Positions 16,075 through 24,020 of a DNA stretch of 64,000 bases are shown here, piece after piece. The number at the start of each line of letters is the position of its first letter. The first letter of the stretch is position 1. Location of the stretch: contig JBEKMN010000003.1 of assembly GCA_050008495.1 (NCBI GenBank), positions 112,924 through 176,923 of the forward strand, read 5' to 3'. The notes below the pieces were generated by a model. It ran no database searches. It saw nothing but the letters and a program-made list of their open reading frames with translations, and was not told the DNA's origin. This DNA is from CAVROP01 sp050008495. Its GTDB lineage: Bacteria; Acidobacteriota; Terriglobia; UBA7540. The position numbers were made by a program, and so were the translations under genes.

Positions 16075-16833
16075 TTACGGAGTCTCCTCGAGCAGGAGTT
16101 CTCCCGCCTTTATCATGTCCTGGTATAGCGCCACGTCCTGCGGATTGTCGATCTCGCCCCATTGGCCATCGGTGCCGAAAGTTCCGATGGTGAGTTCCCT
16201 TCCGGCCAGCAGCCGGCGCAGCAACCCAGTCACGTCGAGTTTGTCGCGGATCGGCGCGTCAAGAGTGGCGAGGAGCACTTCGACGATGCTCCAGGCCCGC
16301 GGCGTGAATTTGAAGAGGCCCATATATTGCCCCTGGATGTCTTCGATCCGGGTCGTCTTGCCGCCGATCTCCAGCAATTGGCCCGCGGCATTGATCCGGA
16401 AAGTCTCGGCGTCAGCCAGAGGATCGGCGAAACGCCGGGTCCACAGCCGGCGCCACGCCCGGTCGTAAGTAATCACCAACTGGCCAGGGGCGCCTGCCAG
16501 GCTGCGCACCAACTCACTGCGGCAAAAGATGTCGCCGTAGCTGACGATCACCGGCCCTGAACGCAGCCAGGGGGCGGCCGTGGTGAGCGAAATCACCATA
16601 TTGGTTTCGGCCCAGCGTTCATTGGTGAAAAAGGTCAGGTCCGGAAAATCAAGCATCTCAGCGCGGTAGCCGCGCACAATCCCAATTTCGTCCACCCCAC
16701 CGCGCCGGAGCGCCGCGATCTGTCGCTCGATGAGCGGCTTGCCAGCGAGTTTGACCAGGCATTTGGGGCGGTCCGCGCCGAGATTCCCCAGGCGGGAGCC
16801 GCGACCGGCGGCAAGAATGACTGCGCGCATCAT
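16075..16833 (-). CDS. Nucleotidyltransferase, candidate CTP:phosphoglutamine cytidylyltransferase (Cj1416-like)
   Basis: A 252-aa MobA/LicC-type NTP transferase. LAAGRGSRLG (7-16) and RPKCLVKLAGKPLIERQ are the nucleotide-binding signature; SYGDIF carries the metal Asp and WGEIDNPQDVALY the second metal site. Alone it would be called a phosphocholine-cytidylyltransferase-like protein. With a C26 amidotransferase overlapping it by 4 bases, a PEP-synthase-like kinase and a CysC domain upstream, it fits Cj1416 of Campylobacter jejuni, which makes CDP-L-glutamine from N-phospho-glutamine and CTP. Last gene of the operon. Specificity is inferred from context, not from a residue I can identify. Confidence 0.82.
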   Translation of the reverse strand: MMRAVILAAGRGSRLGNLGADRPKCLVKLAGKPLIERQIAALRRGGVDEIGIVRGYRAEMLDFPDLTFFTNERWAETNMVISLTTAAPWLRSGPVIVSYGDIFCRSELVRSLAGAPGQLVITYDRAWRRLWTRRFADPLADAETFRINAAGQLLEIGGKTTRIEDIQGQYMGLFKFTPRAWSIVEVLLATLDAPIRDKLDVTGLLRRLLAGRELTIGTFGTDGQWGEIDNPQDVALYQDMIKAGELLLEETP

Positions 16834-17432
16834 TCAACCTTGAAGACTTTCCGGAATAATGCCACGTCGGCGGGTGAAAACGGGAAGCACCGTTCGGGGT
16901 GCCACATAATCCCCGTGATGGGCTGCGTCGAGTGGCGAATGGCCTTGACGACGCCGTCCTCAGCGACCGCCCAGACGTCAAGCGGGGGCTGCGATTCGAA
17001 GGCGGCAAAGTGATGAAAGCTGTTGACCTCGCGTGGCTCGCCCTCGATACGGATGAGTTGGCGTCGCAGTACGTGCCCCTCTACGCGGTGCAAACCAATC
17101 CCGAAACGCTGCTGAATCACTTGCATGCCGCGGCAGACACCCAGCACCGGAAGCCCGCGCCGCTGTGCCCAATCGAGCAGAGCAAACTCCACAGCGTCGC
17201 GTTCCGGTGCATCGCCGCCGCACTCCACAAGGTCGTTCCCGCCGGTTAGCACCAACCCGCTAACGTCCGCTCCTGCCCATAGCTCCAGGGCCACCTCGAG
17301 TACATTCGGAAGCGGCAACGGCGTGAGCCCGCACGCCGCCAGGAATCTCGGCCAGGCCTGGTCGAGACAATCGCGCCGCTCACCGTACTCCGGCACGATG
17401 ACCACCCGTTGAGTAATGGCAACCACTTTCAT
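16830..17432 (-). CDS. Class I glutamine amidotransferase/gamma-glutamyl hydrolase, candidate gamma-glutamyl-CDP-amidate hydrolase (Cj1417-like)
   Basis: A 200-aa peptidase C26-type enzyme. The nucleophile elbow GVCRGMQ (Cys near residue 99) and the His/Glu of IMWHPER (about 177-182) give a complete Cys-His-Glu triad, and VLTGGNDL marks the oxyanion region. In the C. jejuni pathway this fold removes glutamate from CDP-L-glutamine, leaving cytidine diphosphoramidate. The stop overlaps the next start in ATGA, so translation is coupled to the nucleotidyltransferase, the enzyme supplying its proposed substrate. At 200 aa it is compact for the family (about 230-250 aa). A general gamma-glutamyl-GABA hydrolase is the alternative. 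Confidence 0.83.
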   Translation of the reverse strand: MKVVAITQRVVIVPEYGERRDCLDQAWPRFLAACGLTPLPLPNVLEVALELWAGADVSGLVLTGGNDLVECGGDAPERDAVEFALLDWAQRRGLPVLGVCRGMQVIQQRFGIGLHRVEGHVLRRQLIRIEGEPREVNSFHHFAAFESQPPLDVWAVAEDGVVKAIRHSTQPITGIMWHPERCFPFSPADVALFRKVFKVE

Positions 17433-17491
17433 AACTGAGCTGAACCCGTGCTCCGAGGCTTGAGGCTGGTGCGAAGCTGTGCGCTTCTTAG

Positions 17492-18289
17492 TTAACGAAC
17501 TTCTGACTCAGGACGCGAGTTGATCTTCTGTGCGAAGTAAATCCGAGTCGTGTAAGGCACGTCGATGACTTCCGGCAGTCCGTCCAGGTAGCTTGCAATT
17601 TGCCGAATGATGCCGTCGAACACCTCGTCGCTTGCCGCCTGACGCTTTAGAGTGGCATGTGATTTCCAGGCAATAATGACGTCTTCTTTCGACATTTTCC
17701 ACACGAAACGGCTTGCTATCGATTTCGTATCCGAGAAGTAGCCGCTGGAGTTGATGACGTTCGTCGGATCTTCGCGTCTCGATCCGTACGAGTAACTTGG
17801 AATCGCAGACTTGATAATCGACTCGATCCGGTTCTGAACCGGATCGTCCAAGTCCCGATGGTTCCACATACAGGCGAACCAGCCATTAGGGAAAAGTATT
17901 CTGGATGCTTCAGCGAGAGCAGCGCGTTGATCAACGACATTGAATGAGCTGCCAAAAAAGACCGCGTAAACGCTACCTGGCGGCAGGCCCGTTGCTTCGC
18001 CCGTCCCCACAGACCAAGTAACCGGCAACGCTTTTGTATTTTGAATTCCGATGTTTCGCATTGCGTCGTTGGGCTCGACGGACCTGACTGTCAACCCATG
18101 CTTCAGCAGTTCTTTGGTGAGCTTGCCTGTGCCCGCGCCAATGTCGGCGACAGGCCAGTAAGTGTCGTAGCCAATGGCCTTCAGCAGTTTCTCGAGGGCG
18201 TCGACGGAGTAATCCGCCCTCTTATCGTAATGGGACGCATGCTCGGTATAATCCCAAGTGACTGTTTGTTGGGCAGTGGTGGGACCCAT
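17492..18289 (-). CDS. Class I SAM-dependent methyltransferase (phosphoramidate-cluster type)
   Basis: A 265-aa Rossmann methyltransferase. Motif I is VADIGAGTGKLTKELL (near residues 47-62), followed by SVEPNDAM and a FNVVDQRAALAEASRIL motif region. GGGAGGA precedes the ATG at 18289. It stands between the kinase fusion (60 bases upstream) and the amidohydrolase (60 bases downstream) on one strand. C. jejuni carries two methyltransferase genes (cj1419, cj1420) at the same place in its O-methyl-phosphoramidate locus, so this enzyme may methylate the phosphoramidate moiety. The acceptor is inferred only from neighbourhood. Confidence 0.85.
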   Translation of the reverse strand: MGPTTAQQTVTWDYTEHASHYDKRADYSVDALEKLLKAIGYDTYWPVADIGAGTGKLTKELLKHGLTVRSVEPNDAMRNIGIQNTKALPVTWSVGTGEATGLPPGSVYAVFFGSSFNVVDQRAALAEASRILFPNGWFACMWNHRDLDDPVQNRIESIIKSAIPSYSYGSRREDPTNVINSSGYFSDTKSIASRFVWKMSKEDVIIAWKSHATLKRQAASDEVFDGIIRQIASYLDGLPEVIDVPYTTRIYFAQKINSRPESEVR

Positions 18290-18348
18290 CGATATCCTCC
18301 CTCAACTCGGATGTTCGGTGATTGTGTCTTCGTGCCGGGCGGCAATAT

Positions 18349-21270
18349 TCACGAGATCATCAAGACCTTTTGGTTCGTGCAATCGAGGCAGAGCTTGCGC
18401 GCCGTCCGCCACCGCCGGAACAGGTCTTCCCCGGCGCCGATGACAGCAGGTATGCCGAGTTCGCCGGCCCGGATCGCCATGTGTGAATTGGCGCCACCAA
18501 ACTGGGTGACGAAGCCGCTGATATTCCGGCTGAATATCCAGTCGAAGCCAGGGTCCGCGCTGGGCACGAACAGAATCCGTCCGGCAAAGCTCTCCGGCGG
18601 CTCGTCAACGGAGGCAACTGGAGCGGTGACGCTTTTGTGGGTAACGAAATTCGGCCGACTGGGCGGCAGGTGAAATGCGAAGGTCTCATCGGGCGACACG
18701 ATGACGGGCGGCAGCACGAGATGGCGGCTGAGGGCGTGACGCTCTCTGCCCCGCGCCACGCTCTCCCGGAAAACATCGCGAACCGAGCCACTCTCACTAT
18801 AGAGCTTTCGGATGACTTCGCAGTCTAGAAACGCACAATCTTCGGCGGAAAGACCGTGGTCCTCGCCCAATTGTCTGACCAGCCTCAGAGCGTCGCTCAG
18901 GCTTCGCGTGAACACGAATTTCGCGTGTTCGCGGCCCTCGATGCCTGCCTTGATGAACTCGATCAAGCCTATGGCGTCGATCTCGAGCTCATGTTCTTTG
19001 AGCAGCCGCTCAATGTGGCGTAGCTGCTCGATCGAGAGCGCGAAGCGCGGGGGCGGGGCGGCCGTCCGCCGGGGGCTCGACCAGTCGAAATAGAGATCGG
19101 GCGCCTCATCATAGCGCGGCGAAAGAATGTCGTAAGTCCCCGGCCGGAGATGGCCGTAGCGCGCCAAGAACTCAGCCTTGGAAAGTTCCGCAAAATCTCT
19201 CCCAATGCTCGATCCGATGGCATCGACGCTCGCCATGAACGTCGCCTTCTCCTCCGACGTGAGAACGCCCACCTCCACCAGGGACTGAAGCATCTGGACC
19301 GCGATAAACCCCGCCCGCGCCAGACCGGCAAAGGGCAGCGTGCCATATCGCTTGCAGTCCTCCAACAGCCAATAAATGCGGCTGATCTTGTCGATCTGTG
19401 CATCCCAAATAACCGGCAACCGCCGCGCCAACCGGTCGATCTTCTCGCGGTCGTGCCTCCATAGTGCGGTTTCACCATACATGATGCGATTGGTGAGGCG
19501 GCGCAGAGCGCGGGAAAGCTCGGTCAAGTCCTCTTGAGAAAACCCGTTCTCGGCCAGCCTGATCATCCGCTTGGGCAGATCGAGGGTGTAGCAGGAGAAG
19601 ATGATCTCAAACTCGACCTTGTCATGGAGATGCGGTTCGGCCAGCAGGCGATCGATGTAATAATTTACCAGGCGCCCGGCAAGATCGTCAGATACGTCGC
19701 GCGGGATGAAGGAGTTAAAGTCGACACGCACATCGATGTAGGGCAGCCCGTGGAAGCTGACCAGGAGCGGAAAACTGCGCAGATTCTTGTATCCGTAATT
19801 GTCCCGTTGGTAGGCCCAGATGGCGTCGGTGATGAGTTCGCGATAGAGCGATAAGGAGAGCGGCCAGGGCCGCAAGCCGATCATCTCCGCCGGGTTCCAA
19901 TCAGGCATGACCCCGAAGATCGCCCGGTTGCCGTGCAGGTAAGGGTGCGGACGGCTGAGAAGTTCGACCTTGCGCGCGATCTCAGCCAGCGTGGCGTCGA
20001 CCTTGGCGTCCATGGCCGTCCCTGGCCGGTCCACCGCAAGCGGGCGGACTTGTAGGAGACAGAGTTGCCCATCCTCGCCGATAGCAAATTCCACGTCAAT
20101 GGCGTCACAGCCCAGAAGAGTTTCGAGCTCGCTGACCAGGGCGATGACCGGAGCCAGCGATTCCGGGCAAGCATCAGGCCGCGATTTGAGGCAATAAAAA
20201 GTTTTGAGATCGTCTCCGGCGCCGCCGGTTACGCGATCGGTTCTGCCCGAACGGTCGTCGTAATTGACAATGAAATAAGGGCCTCCACTGGGACTGCGCG
20301 AGAATGCCACTCCGGCCATCGCCACGCGTTCGAGCATAGGCTGCACGAAGATCTGATCGTCGTCGCCGCGATCACTCTCGAACGAGGCGATTACGTGCTC
20401 GATTGCCTGTGCCACGTCTGAGCTGCCGGTTACGCCGAGTACGGAATCGTACTTTCCCGCCTGACTCCGCACCGCACCATCCTCACTCCGTGCACTGCTG
20501 CGTACGATGACCAGGCCTGAACCCCACGGTGCCGACGCGAGCGTGGCGAGTACGCCCGCGGGGTCCGAGAGCCATTCGCGGACCGAAAAACGAACTTGGG
20601 GCAGGACCCGCCCATGTCGCAGCAGCGGCGCCACGGCTTCTAGCGATTCCGCCTTTGTCTTGAAGGAGACCGCGCGGGCCGTCTCCATCGCACTGCCGCC
20701 GTTCTGCCTCGCGCATACCGCAAGGATGCGGTCGACTGCCGTGGCGACGTCGAGTTCCCCATAATTGTCGAGAACCAAGTCCGGCGCCTCGGGGGGCTCC
20801 GCCGGCACGTCGATGCCAACTACGTCGCACGTTTCGGCTCGCTCAGACTGCGCATAGATTCCCTTGCTATCTCGACGGCGTAGTTCCTCGAGCGGCACCC
20901 GGAGGTAAATCTCACGATACCCGGGAATGTTCTCGCGGTTCCAACGCTGCACCTCATGAAACAAGGAGATGGTCGCACAGACGACATCGACACCCTGCCC
21001 GGCCAACAACTGAGACAACCGCGCATTGCGCATGGCGGAATGCCGCCGATCACTCACTCCATGGCCAAGGTCTTCCGCGATCACAGCGCGAAGCACGTCG
21101 CCGTCGAGGAAGATGACCTGACGCCCCGCGGCGCGCAGCCGGCCCCACAACTCTCGACCCAGAGTCGTCTTGCCTGCACCGGATAACCCTGTAATCCAAT
21201 AAACCCGGCCCAGTGAAGCCGCCTGACCAGCCTCAGGACGTGACCCCACCTCGAAGGCGTTCGTCAACAT
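18349..21270 (-). CDS. Fusion of an adenylylsulfate-kinase-like domain and a PEP-synthase-like L-glutamine kinase (Cj1415-Cj1418 type)
   Basis: A 973-aa two-enzyme protein. Residues 1-200 are CysC-like: P-loop GLSGAGKTT (28-36), FLDGDVLR, then ISLFHEVQRWNRE and YLRVPLEELRRRDSKGIY. The rest, about 775 aa, is a PEP-synthase/PPDK-like enzyme: ATP-grasp segment VIVRSSARSEDGAVRSQAGK, long central region, and a C-terminal phospho-His swivel domain with GGANSHMAIRAGELGIPAV (His near 930). C. jejuni Cj1418 (about 776 aa) is L-glutamine kinase and Cj1415 is a CysC homologue that phosphorylates the 3'-hydroxyl of CDP-amidate. First and last steps are thus on one polypeptide. ATG 21270 is preferred; the longer frame starts at a TTG (21276). 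It is the first gene of the operon. Confidence 0.87.
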   Translation of the reverse strand: MLTNAFEVGSRPEAGQAASLGRVYWITGLSGAGKTTLGRELWGRLRAAGRQVIFLDGDVLRAVIAEDLGHGVSDRRHSAMRNARLSQLLAGQGVDVVCATISLFHEVQRWNRENIPGYREIYLRVPLEELRRRDSKGIYAQSERAETCDVVGIDVPAEPPEAPDLVLDNYGELDVATAVDRILAVCARQNGGSAMETARAVSFKTKAESLEAVAPLLRHGRVLPQVRFSVREWLSDPAGVLATLASAPWGSGLVIVRSSARSEDGAVRSQAGKYDSVLGVTGSSDVAQAIEHVIASFESDRGDDDQIFVQPMLERVAMAGVAFSRSPSGGPYFIVNYDDRSGRTDRVTGGAGDDLKTFYCLKSRPDACPESLAPVIALVSELETLLGCDAIDVEFAIGEDGQLCLLQVRPLAVDRPGTAMDAKVDATLAEIARKVELLSRPHPYLHGNRAIFGVMPDWNPAEMIGLRPWPLSLSLYRELITDAIWAYQRDNYGYKNLRSFPLLVSFHGLPYIDVRVDFNSFIPRDVSDDLAGRLVNYYIDRLLAEPHLHDKVEFEIIFSCYTLDLPKRMIRLAENGFSQEDLTELSRALRRLTNRIMYGETALWRHDREKIDRLARRLPVIWDAQIDKISRIYWLLEDCKRYGTLPFAGLARAGFIAVQMLQSLVEVGVLTSEEKATFMASVDAIGSSIGRDFAELSKAEFLARYGHLRPGTYDILSPRYDEAPDLYFDWSSPRRTAAPPPRFALSIEQLRHIERLLKEHELEIDAIGLIEFIKAGIEGREHAKFVFTRSLSDALRLVRQLGEDHGLSAEDCAFLDCEVIRKLYSESGSVRDVFRESVARGRERHALSRHLVLPPVIVSPDETFAFHLPPSRPNFVTHKSVTAPVASVDEPPESFAGRILFVPSADPGFDWIFSRNISGFVTQFGGANSHMAIRAGELGIPAVIGAGEDLFRRWRTARKLCLDCTNQKVLMIS

Positions 21271-21296
21271 AGTCAAGTTATAATGTCCCCGAAAAT

Positions 21297-21701
21297 TCAG
21301 CGATGCGTGAGGGTAACATACATGTAACAGATTTGCAATCTGCTGTTTACACCCTTGGGCACGCCGGTCGTGCCGGACGTGAAGATCATGTAAGCTAGCT
21401 GTCCCTCACCTACAACCGCCGGCCGATCGGACGGGTCGAACCTGGGCCGATCGTTATATTCGGATACCGGCAGACCGGCCGATGCCGCGGCGGCCTTCGG
21501 CCCTGGCGGCGGATCCCCCGCCAGCACCAGCCGGGGACAGGCCCTGGCCAACCCGCCCCGGAGCCGCCCGAGACCGGCTCAGTCCACGACGAGAGCGTCC
21601 GGGCGGATCAACTACAGTAACTGAATCAGTCGATCGTCGGGCGTCTTGGGATGGATGCGAATGTAGGCTCCACCGGTCCAAAGGGTTCCGACTTCCCGCA
21701 A
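21297..21701 (-). pseudogene. AMP-binding adenylation-domain pseudogene (NRPS-like)
   Basis: A single minus-strand frame shows, in order, LWTGGAYIRIHPKTPDDRL (the GGAYxPIDPxxPxxRL motif of NRPS adenylation domains), a TAG stop at 21612-21614, LIRPDALVVD, a TGA stop at 21579-21581, LARACPRLVLAGD, and YMIFTSGTTGVPKGV (the A3 P-loop-like motif). Homology stops abruptly after PKGV (near 21348). With two in-frame stops and both ends missing, it is dead. It lies directly upstream of the kinase fusion, marking a recombination scar at the operon boundary. Confidence 0.85.
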
Positions 21702-21812
21702 ATCACAGGAGCAGGGCCGCAAAAGACAGGGCGTCAACTGCGAATCTGGACAACCGTGGCTGGCGAACCGCCCCGGACGGCAGGCGGAATCACTTGGGAG
21801 CATAAAACCACC

Positions 21813-22178
21813 TTACGTCACAGTGGCCTGAGGCGGCTTAGTCTCCCTTTCCTGTTCGGTTGCTTTGCGGGTTCCCCAAAACGGAAACACGAACCGGATG
21901 GTCAAGAAAATCCCCAGGGCCAGGGTTATCCCGATGAGCTCAAGAAACGCCGCGCGCAGGAACTTGCTGGCGGGAAGGCCCAAATACTCGCGCACCCAAA
22001 CCCAGGCACAGATATCGTAAAGATACAGGCCAACTGTGCAGTCGCGGGTGGTTCGACTGGCGGCCGTCAGGAACAGAGCAATCATGAAGACGCCCACGAC
22101 GATCCTCACCGCGGACACAACAGTTCTGATCTGGGCTTGTTTCCCCTCCACTCTCGATTGTCCTGCCTTGCTGTCCAT
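21813..22178 (-). CDS. Small membrane protein of unknown function
   Basis: A 121-aa protein with two or three hydrophobic segments (IVVGVFMIALFLTAAS; LELIGITLALGIFLTIRFVF) and charged ends. I do not recognise the family. It lies between the adenylation pseudogene and the S53 peptidase gene, same strand, with about 60 bases to the latter. Coding is supported by the hydrophobic/charged pattern rather than by homology, so a spurious frame cannot be excluded. Confidence 0.5.
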   Translation of the reverse strand: MDSKAGQSRVEGKQAQIRTVVSAVRIVVGVFMIALFLTAASRTTRDCTVGLYLYDICAWVWVREYLGLPASKFLRAAFLELIGITLALGIFLTIRFVFPFWGTRKATEQERETKPPQATVT

Positions 22179-22237
22179 GCCGCGGCATTCTACCTGCTGA
22201 TGGGAGTCATTTCAAGGAAAAGCCTGAAAACTAGCCA

Positions 22238-23917
22238 CTAACCACTGCTTTTCTTCCTCTTCCGCTTCTTCGATGGCGAGGGCTGCGGCGCCGGTGTTGT
22301 GCCCGTCGGCGGCGTGCTCGTCGGCGTCCCGGCCAGCGACTGCAAGATCGCCGCGCCGTTGGGGCTGCCCCAACCGCTGCAGGCATCCCATCCTGGTCCC
22401 GCCGAATAGCCGTCGTTATTGCCGGAAGTGATGTCGTGGAACGTCCCGGCCGCCACGGCGACGGTTTGGTAGAGGGTGGGATTCAGGTACCCCACCGAAG
22501 TTTTCAAACTGGAATTGAAACCGGCGATCAAACCTGCCCAGAGTGGCGCGACTGCGCTGGTTCCTCCCACAACAATGTCGCTGCCGTCCACATCGATCTG
22601 ATAGCCGGTAAAAGGATCGGCATCCCCGGCCACGTCCGGCACGCCTCGGCCCACGAAGTTCCCGGGGTTCACGGAAGAAGGCACATTCGCGTTGGCCTGC
22701 CAGGTGGGAAGCGGGAACGTTGCGCTCACACCCCCGCCGGTCGCGCCGTTATTAGGAAGGTCATTCCACACCACTTCGCTGGTGATTGTAGTCCCGCTGC
22801 CTACCAGGTGCGTCCCGCCGCAAGCCAAGGCGTAGGGACTGGAAGCGGGAAAGTCGACGTGGTCCAGGCCATCGTCGACTCCGTCCGTGGCGCCGTTATC
22901 ACCCGCGGCGATGCAGACCGTGACGCCGACCGCCGACGCCGCCTGAAGGGCGCTGTTGTATGACTGTAGCGATTGCGAGGTCCAGGTGGATTCCGGCCCG
23001 CCCCAACTGATGGAGATTACCGCCGGGTTGTTTGTCTTATCGTTCACTGCCTGGTTAATTGCGTCCAGAAAGCCTGAATCGGTGTTGGGAGCGAAATAGA
23101 CCGCGATCTTTGCTCCCGGAGCCACAGCTCCCGCAACTTCGATATCCAGCATGACTTCCGCGTCGGGGCCGCCGCTGTCCCCTGTAGGCTGATTCGACGC
23201 ACCGTCGACGGACACCGCCGTAACCGTAGGTGCCGGGGAAATGCCCAGCGTGCTGAAATAGGCATTCAAGTCGGATTGCGTGTAGCCTCCGCCCAGCTCG
23301 ATGATGCCGATCGTCTGGCCCTGGCCGGTGGCGCTGGAAGGAAAATCATAAAGCGCACCAACTTGGGGCGCGGTGTACGAAACGGATGAAGAGGCATTGG
23401 CGCGCACGTGGGTGGAGGCTGCCTTTGAAGCGACGCGGAAGTGTGCCTGCGCCTGAGGCCGGTTGTCGAGGCCGTGAACGCTGACAATAATGTCCTTCAG
23501 GCTTGCCGGAACGTACACAGGTCCAACCCGCCCGCGATAGGTCGCCTGCGGTCCCTGATACATGTTCAAATCCACTCGAAAGGCCTTCGCGCAAGCGGCG
23601 GCAGTTCCCGTGAGTTTCAGAGTCCTCGCCGCCAGACTCACTTCGGAAACGGTGAGACTGTGGGCGTGCGCAAACTTCCGGACCTCCTCGACGTCCTTGG
23701 AGTCCGCTCCGTATCGTTCTTCATACTCGAGTCGAGTCAGGCGCTCACCACTGGCTACCACCTCCGCCAAAGGCTTGACGTTCTTGCCGAGCGGCCGTGG
23801 TCGGATCACCACAGTGACATACACTTCCTCATTGGGATTACACGAACCCGACTGGCTCGCGCCAGGCATCGGCTCGCGCGCACTACCGGCTACTTCGACA
23901 TATTCGTTAGTTGGCAT
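22238..23917 (-). CDS. S53 (sedolisin/kumamolisin-type) serine-carboxyl peptidase proenzyme
   Basis: A 559-aa acid protease with an N-terminal pro-domain (about 1-180), then the catalytic domain. DAEVMLDIEV supplies the Glu and Asp of the Ser-Glu-Asp triad, VGGTSAVAPLWAGLIAG the nucleophile Ser, and HDITSGNNDGYSAGPGWD the C-terminal Ca2+ site. No signal peptide is visible at MPTNEYVEVAG, although a pro-domain-bearing S53 enzyme would normally be exported. The C-terminus is unusual: a Thr/Pro tract ending in KKRKRKKSSG. It is the 3'-most member of a co-directional island with flavoenzymes and an S8 protease. Activity is likely; location and trigger are unknown. Confidence 0.92.
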   Translation of the reverse strand: MPTNEYVEVAGSAREPMPGASQSGSCNPNEEVYVTVVIRPRPLGKNVKPLAEVVASGERLTRLEYEERYGADSKDVEEVRKFAHAHSLTVSEVSLAARTLKLTGTAAACAKAFRVDLNMYQGPQATYRGRVGPVYVPASLKDIIVSVHGLDNRPQAQAHFRVASKAASTHVRANASSSVSYTAPQVGALYDFPSSATGQGQTIGIIELGGGYTQSDLNAYFSTLGISPAPTVTAVSVDGASNQPTGDSGGPDAEVMLDIEVAGAVAPGAKIAVYFAPNTDSGFLDAINQAVNDKTNNPAVISISWGGPESTWTSQSLQSYNSALQAASAVGVTVCIAAGDNGATDGVDDGLDHVDFPASSPYALACGGTHLVGSGTTITSEVVWNDLPNNGATGGGVSATFPLPTWQANANVPSSVNPGNFVGRGVPDVAGDADPFTGYQIDVDGSDIVVGGTSAVAPLWAGLIAGFNSSLKTSVGYLNPTLYQTVAVAAGTFHDITSGNNDGYSAGPGWDACSGWGSPNGAAILQSLAGTPTSTPPTGTTPAPQPSPSKKRKRKKSSG

Positions 23918-23994
23918 CCTTCCCCCTTTTTCGATCTCTCAGAGTGCTTGCTGCTTTATTAAGTTAGATGCTCCGAGAACCAGTCATGGCGGCC

Positions 23995-24020
23995 TGTGGC
24001 GCGGGCGTCTCGCCCGCGCT
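23995..24020. repeat. GCGGGCGTCTCGCCCGC palindrome
   Basis: Short inverted repeat with GCGGGCG/CGCCCGC arms next to the end of the flavoprotein gene. Members of the same family lie at 30680-30726, 30779-30828, 44172-44195, 44409-44431 and, as a variant, 60179-60226. Confidence 0.85.

Noticed and set aside
18349..21270. Sulfate-activation (PAPS) enzyme
   Set aside because: A CysC domain alone would suggest it, but there are no cysDN genes and the partner genes match the phosphoramidate pathway instead.
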